Shown here: positions 27,420 through 37,716 of the stretch, in pieces | Position numbering within the stretch: the first letter of the stretch is position 1 | Layout of the letters: every line of letters starts with the position of its first letter | NCBI GenBank assembly: GCA_944326135.1 | Contig: CALVCU010000002.1 | Location: forward strand, 1-64,000 | Direction of reading: 5' to 3' | Length of the DNA: 64,000 bases | DNA from: an uncultured Ligilactobacillus sp. | GTDB lineage: Bacteria; Bacillota; Bacilli; Lactobacillales; Lactobacillaceae | Notes under the pieces: model-generated | What the model was told of the DNA's origin: nothing | The model's input: only the letters and a program-made list of their open reading frames with translations | Databases searched by the model: none | Position numbers and translations under genes: made by a program

Positions 27420-27902
27420 GTGATTGCTTTTATTTGGGCAGAAGATCTTAATGGTGGAATTGGAATTGATGGACATTTACCTTGGCATATAGCAGCCGAT
27501 TTACGAAGATTTAAAGAAGAAACTATGGGACATCCAATGATAATGGGAAGAAAGACGTTTGAAAGTCTTCCAGGTGTATTGCCACATCGTAAACATATTG
27601 TGTTAACACATTCAGATTTAAAAGTAGATTCTGAAGCAGTAAGTGTAATTCACTCCAAAGAATCATTAGACGAATGGTTAGTTAAACATGATAATGATTT
27701 AAACTTCATTATTGGCGGAGCAACATTGTTTGAAATGTACAAGGATAATGTCGATTATTTGTATCAGACAATTATTAAAAAAGAATATAAAACTGATACA
27801 ATAATGCCTAAAATTGATTTTTCAAAATTTAAATTAATTGAGCAGAAAAGCTTTGAAAATATTGATCCAGAATTTGAATTTTTAACATACGAAAAAATAT
27901 GA
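27420..27902 (+). CDS. folA: Dihydrofolate reductase
   Basis: 160 residues, normal length. GTG start with AGGAGG 9-10 bases upstream. Visible signatures: AFIWAEDLNGGIGIDGHLPWHI with the LPW loop, the substrate-site acidic residue in ADLRRFKEETMGHPMIMGRKTFESLP, and the NADPH-binding FIIGGATLFEMY. Reduces dihydrofolate to tetrahydrofolate; target of trimethoprim. Co-transcribed with thyA, 21 bases downstream. Confidence 0.97.
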   Translation: MIAFIWAEDLNGGIGIDGHLPWHIAADLRRFKEETMGHPMIMGRKTFESLPGVLPHRKHIVLTHSDLKVDSEAVSVIHSKESLDEWLVKHDNDLNFIIGGATLFEMYKDNVDYLYQTIIKKEYKTDTIMPKIDFSKFKLIEQKSFENIDPEFEFLTYEKI

Positions 27903-27994
27903 TTGTATAATACAATCAAGCTATATATAAGCAATTGTAGCTTCTGCTTTCGTTGATTAATTTGCATAATACAATTTTTAGAAGGAGTGATTTT

Positions 27995-28933
27995 TTGAGG
28001 AATAAAATTACAAAAAAGTACATTGTTATATTTTTATGTAGTTTACTTATTGTTGCATTTGCATTTGTTTTTATTCAAAAGACTTCAAATACAGAATCAA
28101 AGCATGAAAATGTTTCTTCAATAAAAAAAGTTTCAAAACCTCAAAAAATTTCGTTAGTTGGAATAGGTGATTCGTTGACATATGGAGAACAAGATCCAAC
28201 TAAAAATGGTGGCTATGTTTATCTGATTAAGAAAAAGTTGCAAAAAAATTATAACGTGGATGTTTCAACTGAAAATTTCGGTAAAACTGGCGATCGTACT
28301 GATCAAATACAAAAACGTTTAGAAGATAGTGACGAAATGCAAAAAAAGGTTGCTAAAGCTGATGTAATCACAATGACATTCGGTGGAAATGATTTAATGC
28401 AAGTTTTACAGAATAATTTTAATGTTCTACTTAATGATCAACTAAGTACCGTTATGTCTAAACAGGAAAAAAATTATCAAAGAAAAGTAGAATCTTTATT
28501 GGATACTGTACGTAAATATAATCCTAATGCACCTATTTTCGTTATCAGTGTATATAATCCTTTTTATGTATATTTTCCTACTATTACGGATTTGCAAAAA
28601 TATACAGATGAATGGGTTGACGTTACTAAAAAAGTGGTTAAACAAAACCGAAAAATGTATTTTGTAAATGTTAATCAACAACTTTCTCAAGGGCAATACT
28701 TGAATAAGGATCAAACAGAACTAAAAAAACAAAGTAAGTTAAATTTGGAAAAATTGTCAGGAAGTCAGGTTGAGAAGCAATTAGAAAATCAGAAAGAAAT
28801 AAATGACTATTTATCTGATAATGATCATTTTCATCCTAATTTAAAGGGATATCAATTAATTGCTGATAAGTTATATGATTTGATGGTATCGCATAAATCA
28901 ACATGGTTAAATTCTGATACTCAAGAAAGATGA
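27995..28933 (+). CDS. SGNH/GDSL-family hydrolase (YpmR-like)
   Basis: About 312 residues from TTG 27995, with GAAGGAG 7-8 bases upstream; an earlier ATG at 27953 lacks a site. A single N-terminal membrane segment (YIVIFLCSLLIVAFAFVFI) anchors an extracellular SGNH domain: block I GIGDSLTYGEQD with the nucleophile Ser, block III TFGGNDLM, and block V NDHFHPNLKGYQ with the Asp-His pair. Substrate unknown; it may deacylate an envelope component. Order thyA-folA-ypmR-ypmS is shared with Bacillus. Confidence 0.9.
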   Translation: MRNKITKKYIVIFLCSLLIVAFAFVFIQKTSNTESKHENVSSIKKVSKPQKISLVGIGDSLTYGEQDPTKNGGYVYLIKKKLQKNYNVDVSTENFGKTGDRTDQIQKRLEDSDEMQKKVAKADVITMTFGGNDLMQVLQNNFNVLLNDQLSTVMSKQEKNYQRKVESLLDTVRKYNPNAPIFVISVYNPFYVYFPTITDLQKYTDEWVDVTKKVVKQNRKMYFVNVNQQLSQGQYLNKDQTELKKQSKLNLEKLSGSQVEKQLENQKEINDYLSDNDHFHPNLKGYQLIADKLYDLMVSHKSTWLNSDTQER

Positions 28934-28940
28934 TTTGATT

Positions 28941-29546
28941 ATGAAAAAGGAGCAAGATAAACAATTTAATTTATGGAAATTCGCTTTCTTTGCCTTATTA
29001 ATTGTGGTTTTAGGTTTAATAATTTTTATAGGCGTGAAAATTTCGCTTCCTAACTCAGAACAAGAAAGTGCAAATACTCAGATTGAAAAAATAGAAAAAA
29101 GTGCTGCATCCGTTGATGTGACAATGAATAAAGAAGATTTTAGTTCTGCAATTAATTACTTTTTAAGTAAAGAACAGAAGAAAAGTGGAATTAAATATCG
29201 ATTTATATTGAATAAATCTGCTATTTTAATGGGTACAACTAAAGTTTTAGGGAAAAAAATTACTTTTTCAGTTTATGCTACTCCTTCAATTAATAAGGAT
29301 GGTAATATTGTTTTAAAAATTAAATCAATTGCGGTAGGTTCATTAAGCACACCTTCGTCATTTATTTTAAATTATATAAAGAATAATTATAATCTAAAGG
29401 GAATCGTCCAAATTAATGCAAAAGAAAATAAAATCATTCTTAGATTAGATCAGTTAACATCAAAAAATGATCTTAAAGTTAAAGCTACAAAAATGGATTT
29501 GAAGCAGAATGAGATTAAATTTAAAGTATTGATTCCAAAAAATTAA
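28941..29546 (+). CDS. YpmS family membrane-anchored protein (DUF2140)
   Basis: 201 residues. One N-terminal membrane segment (FAFFALLIVVLGLIIFIGV) is followed by an extracellular domain of DUF2140/YpmS type with VTMNKEDFSSAINYFLSK and VYATPSINKDGNIVLKIKSIAVG. It pairs with the YpmR-type hydrolase just upstream (7 bases). The ATG at 28941 is preferred to the TTG at 28935. Role unknown, presumably in the envelope with YpmR. Confidence 0.85.
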   Translation: MKKEQDKQFNLWKFAFFALLIVVLGLIIFIGVKISLPNSEQESANTQIEKIEKSAASVDVTMNKEDFSSAINYFLSKEQKKSGIKYRFILNKSAILMGTTKVLGKKITFSVYATPSINKDGNIVLKIKSIAVGSLSTPSSFILNYIKNNYNLKGIVQINAKENKIILRLDQLTSKNDLKVKATKMDLKQNEIKFKVLIPKN

Positions 29547-29558
29547 AGTGAGGAAAAC

Positions 29559-29783
29559 ATGTACAGAGAAAGTTTCTATCGATATTTAATGACGTTACGT
29601 GATCCTAATAAACATGATGAAATTACACAATTTGCTAATGATGCATTTTATGATCAAGAATTTCCTAAACAGACCGATGACTATGAAAAGTTATCTAATT
29701 ATTTGGAAATGAATGCATCATATTTACCATCAATGAGTATTTTTGATGATGTTTGGCAAATGTATTTAGATAAGATGTGTTAA
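29559..29783 (+). CDS. YozE family protein (UPF0346)
   Basis: A 74-residue soluble protein matching YozE/UPF0346, a SAM-like helical fold: SFYRYLMTLRDPNKHDEITQFAN, FPKQTDDYEKLSNYLE and a Trp near the C-terminus (FDDVWQMYL). GTGAGGA lies 7 bases before ATG. Function unknown; conserved between ypmS and rbgA in lactobacilli. Confidence 0.88.
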   Translation: MYRESFYRYLMTLRDPNKHDEITQFANDAFYDQEFPKQTDDYEKLSNYLEMNASYLPSMSIFDDVWQMYLDKMC

Positions 29784-29797
29784 GGAAGGAGAATTTA

Positions 29798-30655
29798 ATG
29801 ACAGTCATTCAATGGTATCCTGGCCATATGGCTAAGGCAATACGACAAGTAAAAGAAAATTTAAAATTAGTAGATATAGTATTAGAATTAGTAGATGCTC
29901 GTTTACCAGAATCATCTCGTAACCCACAATTAGAAGAAATTTTGCAAAATAAACTTACTATTAGAGTTTTAACTAAAGCTGATTTAGCAGATCCAAAATT
30001 GAATCGAGAATGGGTTGATTTTTATGAAGCTGAAGGGCAACCTGCTATTGCAATTAATAGTAATCAAGGTTCATTAAAAGCAATTGAAAATAAAATTAAA
30101 TCAGTAATGGCTGATAAACTTTTAAAACGACAAGAAAAGGGAATTATTAATCAAAGAATTAAAGTAATGTGCATTGGAATTCCTAATGTTGGTAAATCAA
30201 CCTTATTAAATCACTTGGTGAAGAAGAATATCGCACAGACTGGAAATAAACCTGGTGTTACTAAATCACAACAATGGCTAAAAGCAGGTAAAACATTACA
30301 GTTACTTGATACACCGGGGATTTTATGGCCAAAATTTGAAGATCCAATTGTAGGGAAAAAATTAGCTTTAACTGGTGCAATTAAGGATACATTATATGCT
30401 AAAGATGATGTTGCATTATATGCTTTAGAATATTTTGTAGATAATCATCCAGAAAAATTAAAAGAACGTTATCATTTAACGGATGATGAAATTAACGACA
30501 CAACGGTTAATTTGCTTTTAAATTTAACCAAAAAAATGGGCTTCAAAGATGATTATGATCGTGCAAGTGAACGATTAATTTTTGATATTAGAAAAGGAAA
30601 ATTAGGGCGTTATACGTTAGATTTTGTGCCATCTTCAGAAAACGACGAGGCTTAA
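29798..30655 (+). CDS. rbgA: Ribosome biogenesis GTPase RbgA (YlqF)
   Basis: 285 residues. A circularly permuted GTPase: the G4 TKADL comes before G1 GIPNVGKSTLLNHL and G3 DTPGILWPKFED. The N-terminus WYPGHMAKAIRQV and the C-terminal ANTAR-like RNA-binding domain are those of RbgA, required for late 50S assembly. The start is ATG 29798 with AAGGAAGGAG just upstream; GTG 29777 overlaps yozE and lacks a site. Followed immediately by rnhB. Confidence 0.95.
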   Translation: MTVIQWYPGHMAKAIRQVKENLKLVDIVLELVDARLPESSRNPQLEEILQNKLTIRVLTKADLADPKLNREWVDFYEAEGQPAIAINSNQGSLKAIENKIKSVMADKLLKRQEKGIINQRIKVMCIGIPNVGKSTLLNHLVKKNIAQTGNKPGVTKSQQWLKAGKTLQLLDTPGILWPKFEDPIVGKKLALTGAIKDTLYAKDDVALYALEYFVDNHPEKLKERYHLTDDEINDTTVNLLLNLTKKMGFKDDYDRASERLIFDIRKGKLGRYTLDFVPSSENDEA

Positions 30656-30656
30656 A

Positions 30657-31418
30657 ATGAAAATAAATGAAATTAAGGATATTTTAAATGATAATCCTGA
30701 TGAAAAGTTTTTGAATTTTCTACATAACGATCCTCGAAAGGGAGTCCAAACAGCTTTAAAACAGTATTATAAAAGAGTTGAATCGTTACAAAAAAAGAAA
30801 GAAGCTTTTATAAAAAGATTCAAATATGAAAAATCTTTTTGGAATAATGGAATTGAATATGTTGCAGGAATAGATGAAGTAGGTAGGGGGCCGCTAGCAG
30901 GTCCTGTTGTTGCGTGTGCGGTAATTTTACCTCATGATTTTAATCTTATAGATGTAAATGATTCTAAGAAGCTTTCAGAAAAGAAACGTGAAGAATTATA
31001 TAATAAAATATTAGATCAGGCAGTCAGTGTCGGAATTGCAACCGGAAGCTGTAACTTAATTGATGAGGTTAATATTTATGAAGCAACGCGAATTACAATG
31101 AGAAATGCGGTTGAAAAATTATCTATTAAACCAGAACAATTGATAATAGATGCCATGGATATAGATACTACAATCCCTCAATTAAAATTAATTAAGGGAG
31201 ACCAAAAATCTATTTCAGTTTCAGCAGCAAGTATTATTGCTAAGCAATACCGAGATCAATTAATGAAAGAGTATGCTGAAGTTTATCCTGGGTATGAATT
31301 TGAAAAAAACGTAGGTTATGGAACAAAAGCACATTTAAAGGGTTTAAAAGAGTTAGGTGTTACTCCAATTCATCGATTATCATTTGAACCAGTAAAAAAA
31401 GAATTTAAAATAAAATAA
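30657..31418 (+). CDS. rnhB: Ribonuclease HII
   Basis: 253 residues. The catalytic core starts at residue 70 with AGIDEVGRGPLAGPVVACAV, in which Asp73 and Glu74 are metal ligands, and continues with DSKKLSEKKRE and IDAMDID (third Asp) and SVSAASIIAKQYRD. The N-terminal 65 residues are a helical extension typical of Firmicutes RNase HII. It cleaves RNA in RNA-DNA hybrids. The ATG at 30657 lies one base after the rbgA stop region and uses GACGAGG inside rbgA. Confidence 0.95.
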   Translation: MKINEIKDILNDNPDEKFLNFLHNDPRKGVQTALKQYYKRVESLQKKKEAFIKRFKYEKSFWNNGIEYVAGIDEVGRGPLAGPVVACAVILPHDFNLIDVNDSKKLSEKKREELYNKILDQAVSVGIATGSCNLIDEVNIYEATRITMRNAVEKLSIKPEQLIIDAMDIDTTIPQLKLIKGDQKSISVSAASIIAKQYRDQLMKEYAEVYPGYEFEKNVGYGTKAHLKGLKELGVTPIHRLSFEPVKKEFKIK

Positions 31419-31476
31419 AATTTAGCTCCTTTTTGCGTATTTAATTAATAGAGAGTATGTAATAAGGAGTTTTTTT

Positions 31477-32348
31477 ATGCTTTTAAGAGAATATTTAATA
31501 AGATTACATTTATGTAAAGGAGTTGGCATTGCAACAGAACGCAAAATATTAAATTATATTAAAATGAATCATGCCGTTCCTTCATCTGTAGGACTATCTC
31601 AATTGTTAAAAATAGAAAGAGCAGAAGCAATTCAATTAAATAAAAGAATTGTTTCTAACGAAAATACAGAAAAAATGAATATGTCATTGAAAATTTCTGA
31701 TTGTTTAACGATTGTTGATGAAAATTATCCTCAAAAATTGAAAGAAATTTATAATCCACCATTAGTTTTATTTTATCGCGGAGATATTACATTACTAGAT
31801 TCTCCGTTATTAGGTGTAGTTGGAGCAAGACAAAATAGTGTATATGCAAATCAAGTATTAGAAAAAATAATTCCAGAAATTTTTGATGCAAATATTGTTA
31901 CTATTAGTGGATTAGCTCAAGGTATTGATAGTATATGGCATCGTATAACACTTAATAATGGAGGAAAAACCATTGGTGTAATTGGTACTGGAATTAATAT
32001 GAATTATCCTAAAATTAATGAGCAATTACAAAATGAGATGATGAAAAATCATTTAGTAATTACAGAATATGCAGATTTGAGAAGCCATTAAGTTTTCATT
32101 TTCCACAAAGAAATCGGATTATAGCAGGTTTATGTGATAGTTTACTTGTAGTTGAAGCTAAAGAGAAAAGTGGAAGCTTAATTACCGCTAACATTGCACT
32201 AGAAGAAAACCGCAATGTGTTAGTAGTTCCAGGAAGAGTTGATGCTGAGCTATCTAGAGGATGTAATTTACTTTTTCGTGAAGGAGCAAAACCAGTTTTA
32301 GATAGCTCAGATATTTTAGAAGAATTCGCACATGACTTGACAAAATGA
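31477..32348 (+). pseudogene. dprA: DNA processing protein DprA, frameshifted
   Basis: The first 204 codons give the N-terminal helical domain and the start of the Rossmann fold (VVGARQNSVYANQVLE, ISGLAQGIDSIWHR, VIGTGINMNYP). The frame then stops at 32091 just after ITEYADLRSH. From 32085, in a frame shifted by two positions (equivalent to one lost base), translation continues without a break as PLSFHFPQRNRIIAGLCDSL, VVEAKEKSGSLITANIALEE, REGAKPVLDSSDILEEF and stops at 32348. The join recreates the standard DprA order. DprA loads RecA onto incoming single-stranded DNA during transformation. It lacks the extra C-terminal winged helix of some homologues. Either a real inactivating indel or a sequencing error. 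Confidence 0.88.
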
Positions 32349-32412
32349 AACCATTTGTCCTAACATGAAAAGCGATTTTAAAGATTTATTTTGATTATTA
32401 AGGAGTGGTTGA

Positions 32413-34536
32413 ATGCCTGCAACAAAAAAAGCTTCAACAGGTAAAAAAACAAAAAAGAAAACCACGAGAAAAGTAAAGAAAAATTTAGTGATTGTTGAAT
32501 CCCCATCAAAGGCAAAAACAATTCAAAAGTATTTGGGTTCACGATATAAAGTTATGGCAAGTCTAGGCCATATTCGTGATTTGCCTAAAAGTAAAATGGG
32601 AATTGATATTGAAAATGAATATGAACCACACTATATTTCAATTCGTGGAAAAGGCGATGTTATAAAAGAATTAAGGAAAGAAGCTAAAAAAGCAAACCAT
32701 GTATATCTTGCATCTGACCCCGATCGTGAAGGAGAAGCAATTGCATGGCATCTTTCTTATTTACTTGGACTTGATGCGAATGATAAAAATCGTGTTGTAT
32801 TTAATGAAATTACAAAAGATACAGTAAAAAATGCATTTAAAAATCCACGTTCAATCAATATGGATTTGGTTGATGCACAACAAGCACGACGCGTACTCGA
32901 TCGTTTAGTCGGATATTCCATTTCACCAATTTTATGGGCAAAAATAAAGAAAGGTTTATCTGCTGGTCGTGTTCAATCAATCGCATTGAATTTGATTATT
33001 AAACGTGAAGAAGAAATTAAAAAATTTGTTCCTGAAGAATATTGGACTATTGATGCCCAATTTAAAAAGGGACGAACTAAATTTAATGCTGAATTTTATG
33101 GTAAGAATGGCAAAAAATTAAAATTAAACAACAATGATGATGTTCAAAAAATTGTATCGCAAATCGATAAGAATAAACCTTTTGATGTCGACAATGTTGT
33201 AAAGAAAGCACGAAAACGTCAGCCACCATTACCTTTTACAACTTCTACGATGCAACAAGTTGCAAATAATAGTTTGAAATTTAAGACTTCAAAAACAATG
33301 ATGGTTGCACAGCAACTATATGAAGGTATTAATATTGGTAAAGGCGGAGCGGTTGGTTTAATTACATATATGCGTACTGATTCAACACGTATTTCTGCAC
33401 TTGCAAAACATGAGGCATCAAAGTATATTCATGATGAGTATGGTGCTGAATATGCAGCAATTAAACCAAGAACTGGTAAACTTCCAGAAGGTGCTCAGGA
33501 TGCTCACGAAGCAATTCGACCATCGTCAGTATTACGAACTCCAGCTTCTTTGAAAAAATATTTAACACCAGATCAAATGAAATTATACTCTTTAATTTGG
33601 TCTCGATTTGTAGCAAGTCAGATGACACCTGCAGTTTATGACACAGTTAGGGTTGATTTATCTCAAAATGGAGTTAACTACCGTGCAAATGGTTCTCAAT
33701 TAAAATTTGCAGGTTTTACTAAGGTTTATCAAGATAATGCTAAAAAAGACAATAAATTGCCAGAATTAAGTACTGGTGATCAAGTAAATATGGTTAATAA
33801 TCAACCAAATCAACATTTTACATTACCACCTGCTAGATATACTGAAGCTACATTAATTAGAACGCTTGAAAGTAATGGTGTAGGAAGACCATCAACATAC
33901 GCACCAACATTGAATACTATTCAAAAAAGATATTACGTAAAATTGGTTGCACGAAAATTTGAACCTACTGAATTAGGACAAATTGTTAATGAAATGATTA
34001 AAAAGTGTTTCCCAGATATTTTAAATATTGATTTCACAGCGGATTTAGAAGATCAATTAGATGACATTGAAGAAGGAAAGCGTCAATGGGTAAAAGTCGT
34101 TGATCAATTCTATAAACCTTTTGAAAAAGAATTAAATGCAGCATCCGAGAAAATCGAAAAAGTGAAGATAAAGGATGAACCAGCTGGATTTAATTGTGAA
34201 ATTTGTGGAGCACCAATGGTAATCAAGATGGGACGATATGGTAAATTTTATGCATGTAGTCGTTTCCCTGAATGTCGTAATACTAAAGCTATTACAAAGG
34301 AAATTGGAGTTCAATGTCCAAAATGTCATAAAGGACAAATTTTAGAAAGAAAGTCAAAGAAAAATCGCATTTTCTATGGATGCTCAAATTATCCTGATTG
34401 TGACTTTGTTTCATGGGACATGCCGGTAGGACGTAATTGTCCTAAAGATGGACACTATTTAGTTTATAAAAAGAGTCGAAAAGGTCGTCAAGTTATTTGT
34501 CCAAATGGTGACTACGAAGAACCAATTGAAAAATAA
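32413..34536 (+). CDS. topA: DNA topoisomerase I
   Basis: 707 residues, normal size. After a Lys-rich start, the TOPRIM domain begins with [18 protein letters not shown] and holds [17 protein letters not shown]. The active-site Tyr is in [14 protein letters not shown]. Three C-terminal zinc-finger repeats follow (CEICGAP...CSRFPEC, CPKCHKG...CSNYPDC and a partial third with two Cys). Relaxes negative supercoils. AAGGAGTGG lies 5-6 bases upstream of ATG. The topA-dprA pairing is standard. Strong terminator follows. Confidence 0.97.
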   Translation: MPATKKASTGKKTKKKTTRKVKKNLVIVESPSKAKTIQKYLGSRYKVMASLGHIRDLPKSKMGIDIENEYEPHYISIRGKGDVIKELRKEAKKANHVYLASDPDREGEAIAWHLSYLLGLDANDKNRVVFNEITKDTVKNAFKNPRSINMDLVDAQQARRVLDRLVGYSISPILWAKIKKGLSAGRVQSIALNLIIKREEEIKKFVPEEYWTIDAQFKKGRTKFNAEFYGKNGKKLKLNNNDDVQKIVSQIDKNKPFDVDNVVKKARKRQPPLPFTTSTMQQVANNSLKFKTSKTMMVAQQLYEGINIGKGGAVGLITYMRTDSTRISALAKHEASKYIHDEYGAEYAAIKPRTGKLPEGAQDAHEAIRPSSVLRTPASLKKYLTPDQMKLYSLIWSRFVASQMTPAVYDTVRVDLSQNGVNYRANGSQLKFAGFTKVYQDNAKKDNKLPELSTGDQVNMVNNQPNQHFTLPPARYTEATLIRTLESNGVGRPSTYAPTLNTIQKRYYVKLVARKFEPTELGQIVNEMIKKCFPDILNIDFTADLEDQLDDIEEGKRQWVKVVDQFYKPFEKELNAASEKIEKVKIKDEPAGFNCEICGAPMVIKMGRYGKFYACSRFPECRNTKAITKEIGVQCPKCHKGQILERKSKKNRIFYGCSNYPDCDFVSWDMPVGRNCPKDGHYLVYKKSRKGRQVICPNGDYEEPIEK

Positions 34537-34541
34537 TTGTG

Positions 34542-34583
34542 AAATACAACTTTACAAATAAAAGTAAAGTTGTATTTTTTTAT
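34542..34583 (+). terminator. Terminator of topA
   Basis: AATACAACTTTAC / GTAAAGTTGTATT hairpin with a T tract. Confidence 0.88.
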
Positions 34584-34736
34584 AAAAAAACATAGTATTT
34601 ACAAGTAACTAATGATAATATTTAAAAATAGTATAATTTACATTTCTAATCAACGCATGATGGATTAAATATATTTTTTAATCGCATTTTAAAATGGTTT
34701 TTGATAAAATACGAATGAAGGTTAACAAATTGAAAT

Positions 34737-34754
34737 GTTGACTAATACTGACCA
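34737..34754 (+). promoter_or_regulatory. Candidate CtsR-type operator ahead of hslVU
   Basis: GTTGACTAATACTGACCA contains two TGAC half sites exactly 10 bases apart, resembling the inverse complement of the CtsR consensus (RGTCAAANANRGTCAAA). It lies 55-72 bases before hslV. The second half site matches less well, so this is a weak call. Nothing else is seen in 34584-34800 except A+T-rich sequence with TATAAT at 34632. Confidence 0.3.
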
Positions 34755-34808
34755 AAGTTAGAAAATAACCATATAAAGATTTAGATTTTAAAATCTAGGA
34801 GGAAAAAT

Positions 34809-35336
34809 ATGACAACAATTTGTGCAGTTAAACATAATGGAAAAACAGCAGTTGCTGGGGATGGACAAGTTACATTAGGAGAAAAAGTAATTGCTAAGGG
34901 ACAAGCACGTAAAGTTCGCCGTATTTATGATAATAAAGTTGCTGTAGGATTTGCAGGCGGTGTTGCTGATGCAATTAATTTAGAAGAACGTTTTGAAAAG
35001 AAACTAAATGAATTTAACGATTTAAAACGTGCAGCTGTTGAATTAGCTCAAGAATGGCGTTCAGATCAAACACTTCAAAAATTGGAAGCAATGTTAATTG
35101 TCAGTGATAAAGATAATTTATTAATTGTTTCAGGTGGTGGTGAAGTTATTGAACCAGATGATGATGTGCTTGCAATTGGTTCTGGTGGTAATTTTGCTCA
35201 AGCAGCAGCAGTTGCAATGACTAAGTATGCTCCAGAAATGTCTGCAGCTGAAATTGCACATGCTGCATTAGATATTGCCGCAGATATTGATATTTTCACA
35301 AACCATAATATTATTGTGGAAGAACCTGAAGAATAG
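34809..35336 (+). CDS. hslV: ATP-dependent protease subunit HslV (ClpQ)
   Basis: 175 residues. After removal of Met the N-terminal Thr ([23 protein letters not shown]) is the catalytic nucleophile of this proteasome-like peptidase; [13 protein letters not shown] and the C-terminal [12 protein letters not shown] fit. It forms a double hexamer capped by HslU and degrades misfolded proteins. AGGAGGA is 6-7 bases before ATG. Co-transcribed with hslU, 10 bases downstream. The xerC gene that commonly precedes hslV in this family is absent. Confidence 0.97.
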   Translation: MTTICAVKHNGKTAVAGDGQVTLGEKVIAKGQARKVRRIYDNKVAVGFAGGVADAINLEERFEKKLNEFNDLKRAAVELAQEWRSDQTLQKLEAMLIVSDKDNLLIVSGGGEVIEPDDDVLAIGSGGNFAQAAAVAMTKYAPEMSAAEIAHAALDIAADIDIFTNHNIIVEEPEE

Positions 35337-35346
35337 AGGAACTAGA

Positions 35347-36774
35347 ATGAATAACAATGAAAAAACACCTCGTCAAATTGTAGAGGAATTAGATAAATAT
35401 ATTATTGGGCAAAACAAAGCAAAAAAATCTGTTGCAATTGCATTACGTAACCGTTATCGTCGGATGCAATTAAATAAAGATATGCAAGAAGAAATTAAGC
35501 CTAAAAACCTATTGATGATTGGACCTACAGGTGTTGGTAAAACTGAAATTGCTCGTCGACTAGCCAAAATAGTAAATGCACCATTTGTTAAAGTGGAAGC
35601 AACTAAATTTACTGAAGTTGGATATGTAGGTCGTGACGTGGAATCAATGGTACGTGACTTAGTGGAAGTTTCATATAATATGGAACAAAAAGAAATGTAC
35701 GCACGAGTACGTTCACAAGCAGTTCAACGTGCAAATGAACGTTTAGTAAAGGTATTAGTTCCTGTACAAAAGAAAAAAGACAAGAATAATAATGTTAATA
35801 ATCAATTTGATTTTATGAAATTAATGCAGGATATCCAACAAGGTGCATTATCTGAAATGCAAAATCCAGCTCAAGAAGAACCAGTTGATGATGAAACACG
35901 CAATAAGCGTATGAGCATCAAAGAAAAGCTTGAAAATGGATTCTTGGAAAATGAAGAAATTACAATTGAAATGGATGATCCAAAGCAACAATTAAGTAAT
36001 GAATCAGGAATGCTTGAACAAATGGGCTTAGATTTAAGCGATTTAAGTTCAATGATGCCTAAGCGCAAAGTCAAGAGAACATTACCTGTAAAAGAAGCGC
36101 GGGAAGTATTTATCAGAGAAGAATCAGAAAAATTAGTTGAATCAGAAGATATTGCGGTTGCAGCGATAAAGCGTGCTGAAAACTCAGGTATTATTTTTAT
36201 TGATGAAATTGATAAAATTGCATCAAATGGAAAACAAAGCAGTGGTAATGGTCAAGTTTCACGTGAAGGTGTACAACGTGATATTTTACCAATTGTTGAA
36301 GGATCACAAATTAAAACAAAATATGGCATGGTAAACACCGATCATATTTTATTTATTGGTTCTGGTGCTTTTGCAGAAAGTAAACCAAGTGATTTAATTG
36401 CTGAATTACAAGGTCGTTTCCCAATTCGTGTAGAATTAGATGAATTGAAAAAAGATGATTTTGTTAAGATTTTAACTGAACCAAAAAATGCTTTAATTAA
36501 GCAATATATTGCAATGATTGGAACAGATAATATTGAAGTTACATTTACAATGGAAGCAATTGAAAAAATTGCAGAAATTGCATACAAAGTAAATCATGAA
36601 AATGAAAATATTGGTGCAAGACGTTTACACACTATTTTAGAAAAATTATTAGAAGATTTACTTTTTGAAGGTCCTGATATGCAAATGGGTGAAATTACAA
36701 TTACTGAAGCATATGTTGAGGATAAAATTGGATCAATTGCAGCCAACAAAGACTTATCACGTTATATTCTCTAA
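35347..36774 (+). CDS. hslU: ATP-dependent protease ATPase subunit HslU (ClpY)
   Basis: 475 residues. AAA+ unfoldase with N-terminal [20 protein letters not shown], Walker [19 protein letters not shown], pore motif [15 protein letters not shown], an inserted I domain rich in charged residues, Walker [12 protein letters not shown], and the C-terminal [16 protein letters not shown]. It feeds substrates to HslV. The start is ATG 35347 with TAGAGGAAC upstream; the longer open frame overlaps hslV. Confidence 0.97.
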   Translation: MNNNEKTPRQIVEELDKYIIGQNKAKKSVAIALRNRYRRMQLNKDMQEEIKPKNLLMIGPTGVGKTEIARRLAKIVNAPFVKVEATKFTEVGYVGRDVESMVRDLVEVSYNMEQKEMYARVRSQAVQRANERLVKVLVPVQKKKDKNNNVNNQFDFMKLMQDIQQGALSEMQNPAQEEPVDDETRNKRMSIKEKLENGFLENEEITIEMDDPKQQLSNESGMLEQMGLDLSDLSSMMPKRKVKRTLPVKEAREVFIREESEKLVESEDIAVAAIKRAENSGIIFIDEIDKIASNGKQSSGNGQVSREGVQRDILPIVEGSQIKTKYGMVNTDHILFIGSGAFAESKPSDLIAELQGRFPIRVELDELKKDDFVKILTEPKNALIKQYIAMIGTDNIEVTFTMEAIEKIAEIAYKVNHENENIGARRLHTILEKLLEDLLFEGPDMQMGEITITEAYVEDKIGSIAANKDLSRYIL

Positions 36775-36796
36775 TATGAATTAAGGAAGTGTAAAT

Positions 36797-37672
36797 ATGG
36801 CAATAACGATTCAAAGTCAAGAAGCTAGTGCAACAATTAATGAACATGGAGCAGAACTTGTTAGCTTTATTGATAAAAAAACTGGTCAAGAATATATGTG
36901 GAGTGCTGATAGCAAATATTGGGGACGGCATGCGCCTGTACTTTTCCCAATTGTAGGGCGCTTAAAAGATGATACATATTTTGTTGATGGACAAGAATAT
37001 CATATGAGTCAACATGGTTTTGCTAGAGATATGGATTTTGAAATAGTAAATTCAAAAGAAAACTATGTAGTGCTTGAATTACACTCTTCAAAAGAAACGA
37101 AAAAAATGTACCCTTATGATTTTATTTTAAGATTAATTTTTGAATTAAATGGAGAAAGCTTAAGAGTTTCATATGAGGTTGAGAATCCTAGTGAAGAAGA
37201 AATTTGGTTTGGTATAGGTGGGCATCCCGCATTTAAGGTGCCAATGAATTTGGATAAATTTTATGACGATTATACAGTAAAATTAACGCCAAAAGCTAAT
37301 CGAAATATTATTCCATTAAAAGGTTCTTATGCAGATATAAATCATTTGAAAGAAGAAAGAACATCTGAATTAGCAGTAAGTCATGATCTTTTTAAAGATG
37401 ATGCAATTATCCTAGATTTAGGAGAAGAACCTACAACTGTAGAATTAACAGATAATAATTCAGATCATGGAGTGGTACTAGCTGTCTCAGATGCGAAGTA
37501 TTTGGGAGTATGGTCATGCTATCCAAAAGAAGGTCAGTTTGTTTGTTTGGAACCATGGTGGGGATTAGCAGATACTACAGATAGTGATTTAGACTTTAAA
37601 CATAAATTTGCAAGCAATCAACTTGCGCCACATGAAATTTTTAAAGCTAATTATGAAATCTCTATTTTTTAA
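36797..37672 (+). CDS. Aldose 1-epimerase family protein (LacX-like)
   Basis: 291 residues of the galactose-mutarotase fold. Motifs include INEHGAELVSFIDKKTGQEYMW, RHAPVLFPIVGRLKDD, the catalytic-type His in SQHGFARDMDFEI, and IGGHPAFKVPM (second His). The LacX branch is related to GalM and YeaD, and its substrate is not settled; an action on hexose or hexose 6-phosphate anomers is likely. AAGGAAGTG lies 6-8 bases before ATG, 22 bases after hslU, so partial read-through from hslVU is possible. Confidence 0.88.
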   Translation: MAITIQSQEASATINEHGAELVSFIDKKTGQEYMWSADSKYWGRHAPVLFPIVGRLKDDTYFVDGQEYHMSQHGFARDMDFEIVNSKENYVVLELHSSKETKKMYPYDFILRLIFELNGESLRVSYEVENPSEEEIWFGIGGHPAFKVPMNLDKFYDDYTVKLTPKANRNIIPLKGSYADINHLKEERTSELAVSHDLFKDDAIILDLGEEPTTVELTDNNSDHGVVLAVSDAKYLGVWSCYPKEGQFVCLEPWWGLADTTDSDLDFKHKFASNQLAPHEIFKANYEISIF

Positions 37673-37685
37673 ATATGGATATTAC

Positions 37686-37715
37686 AAAAGCGACTGAATA
37701 TTCAGTCGCTTTTTA
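37686..37715. terminator. Bidirectional terminator between LacX-like gene and plsY
   Basis: AAAAGCGACTGAATATTCAGTCGCTTTTT, a near-perfect palindrome. Confidence 0.9.
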
Positions 37716-37716
37716 A

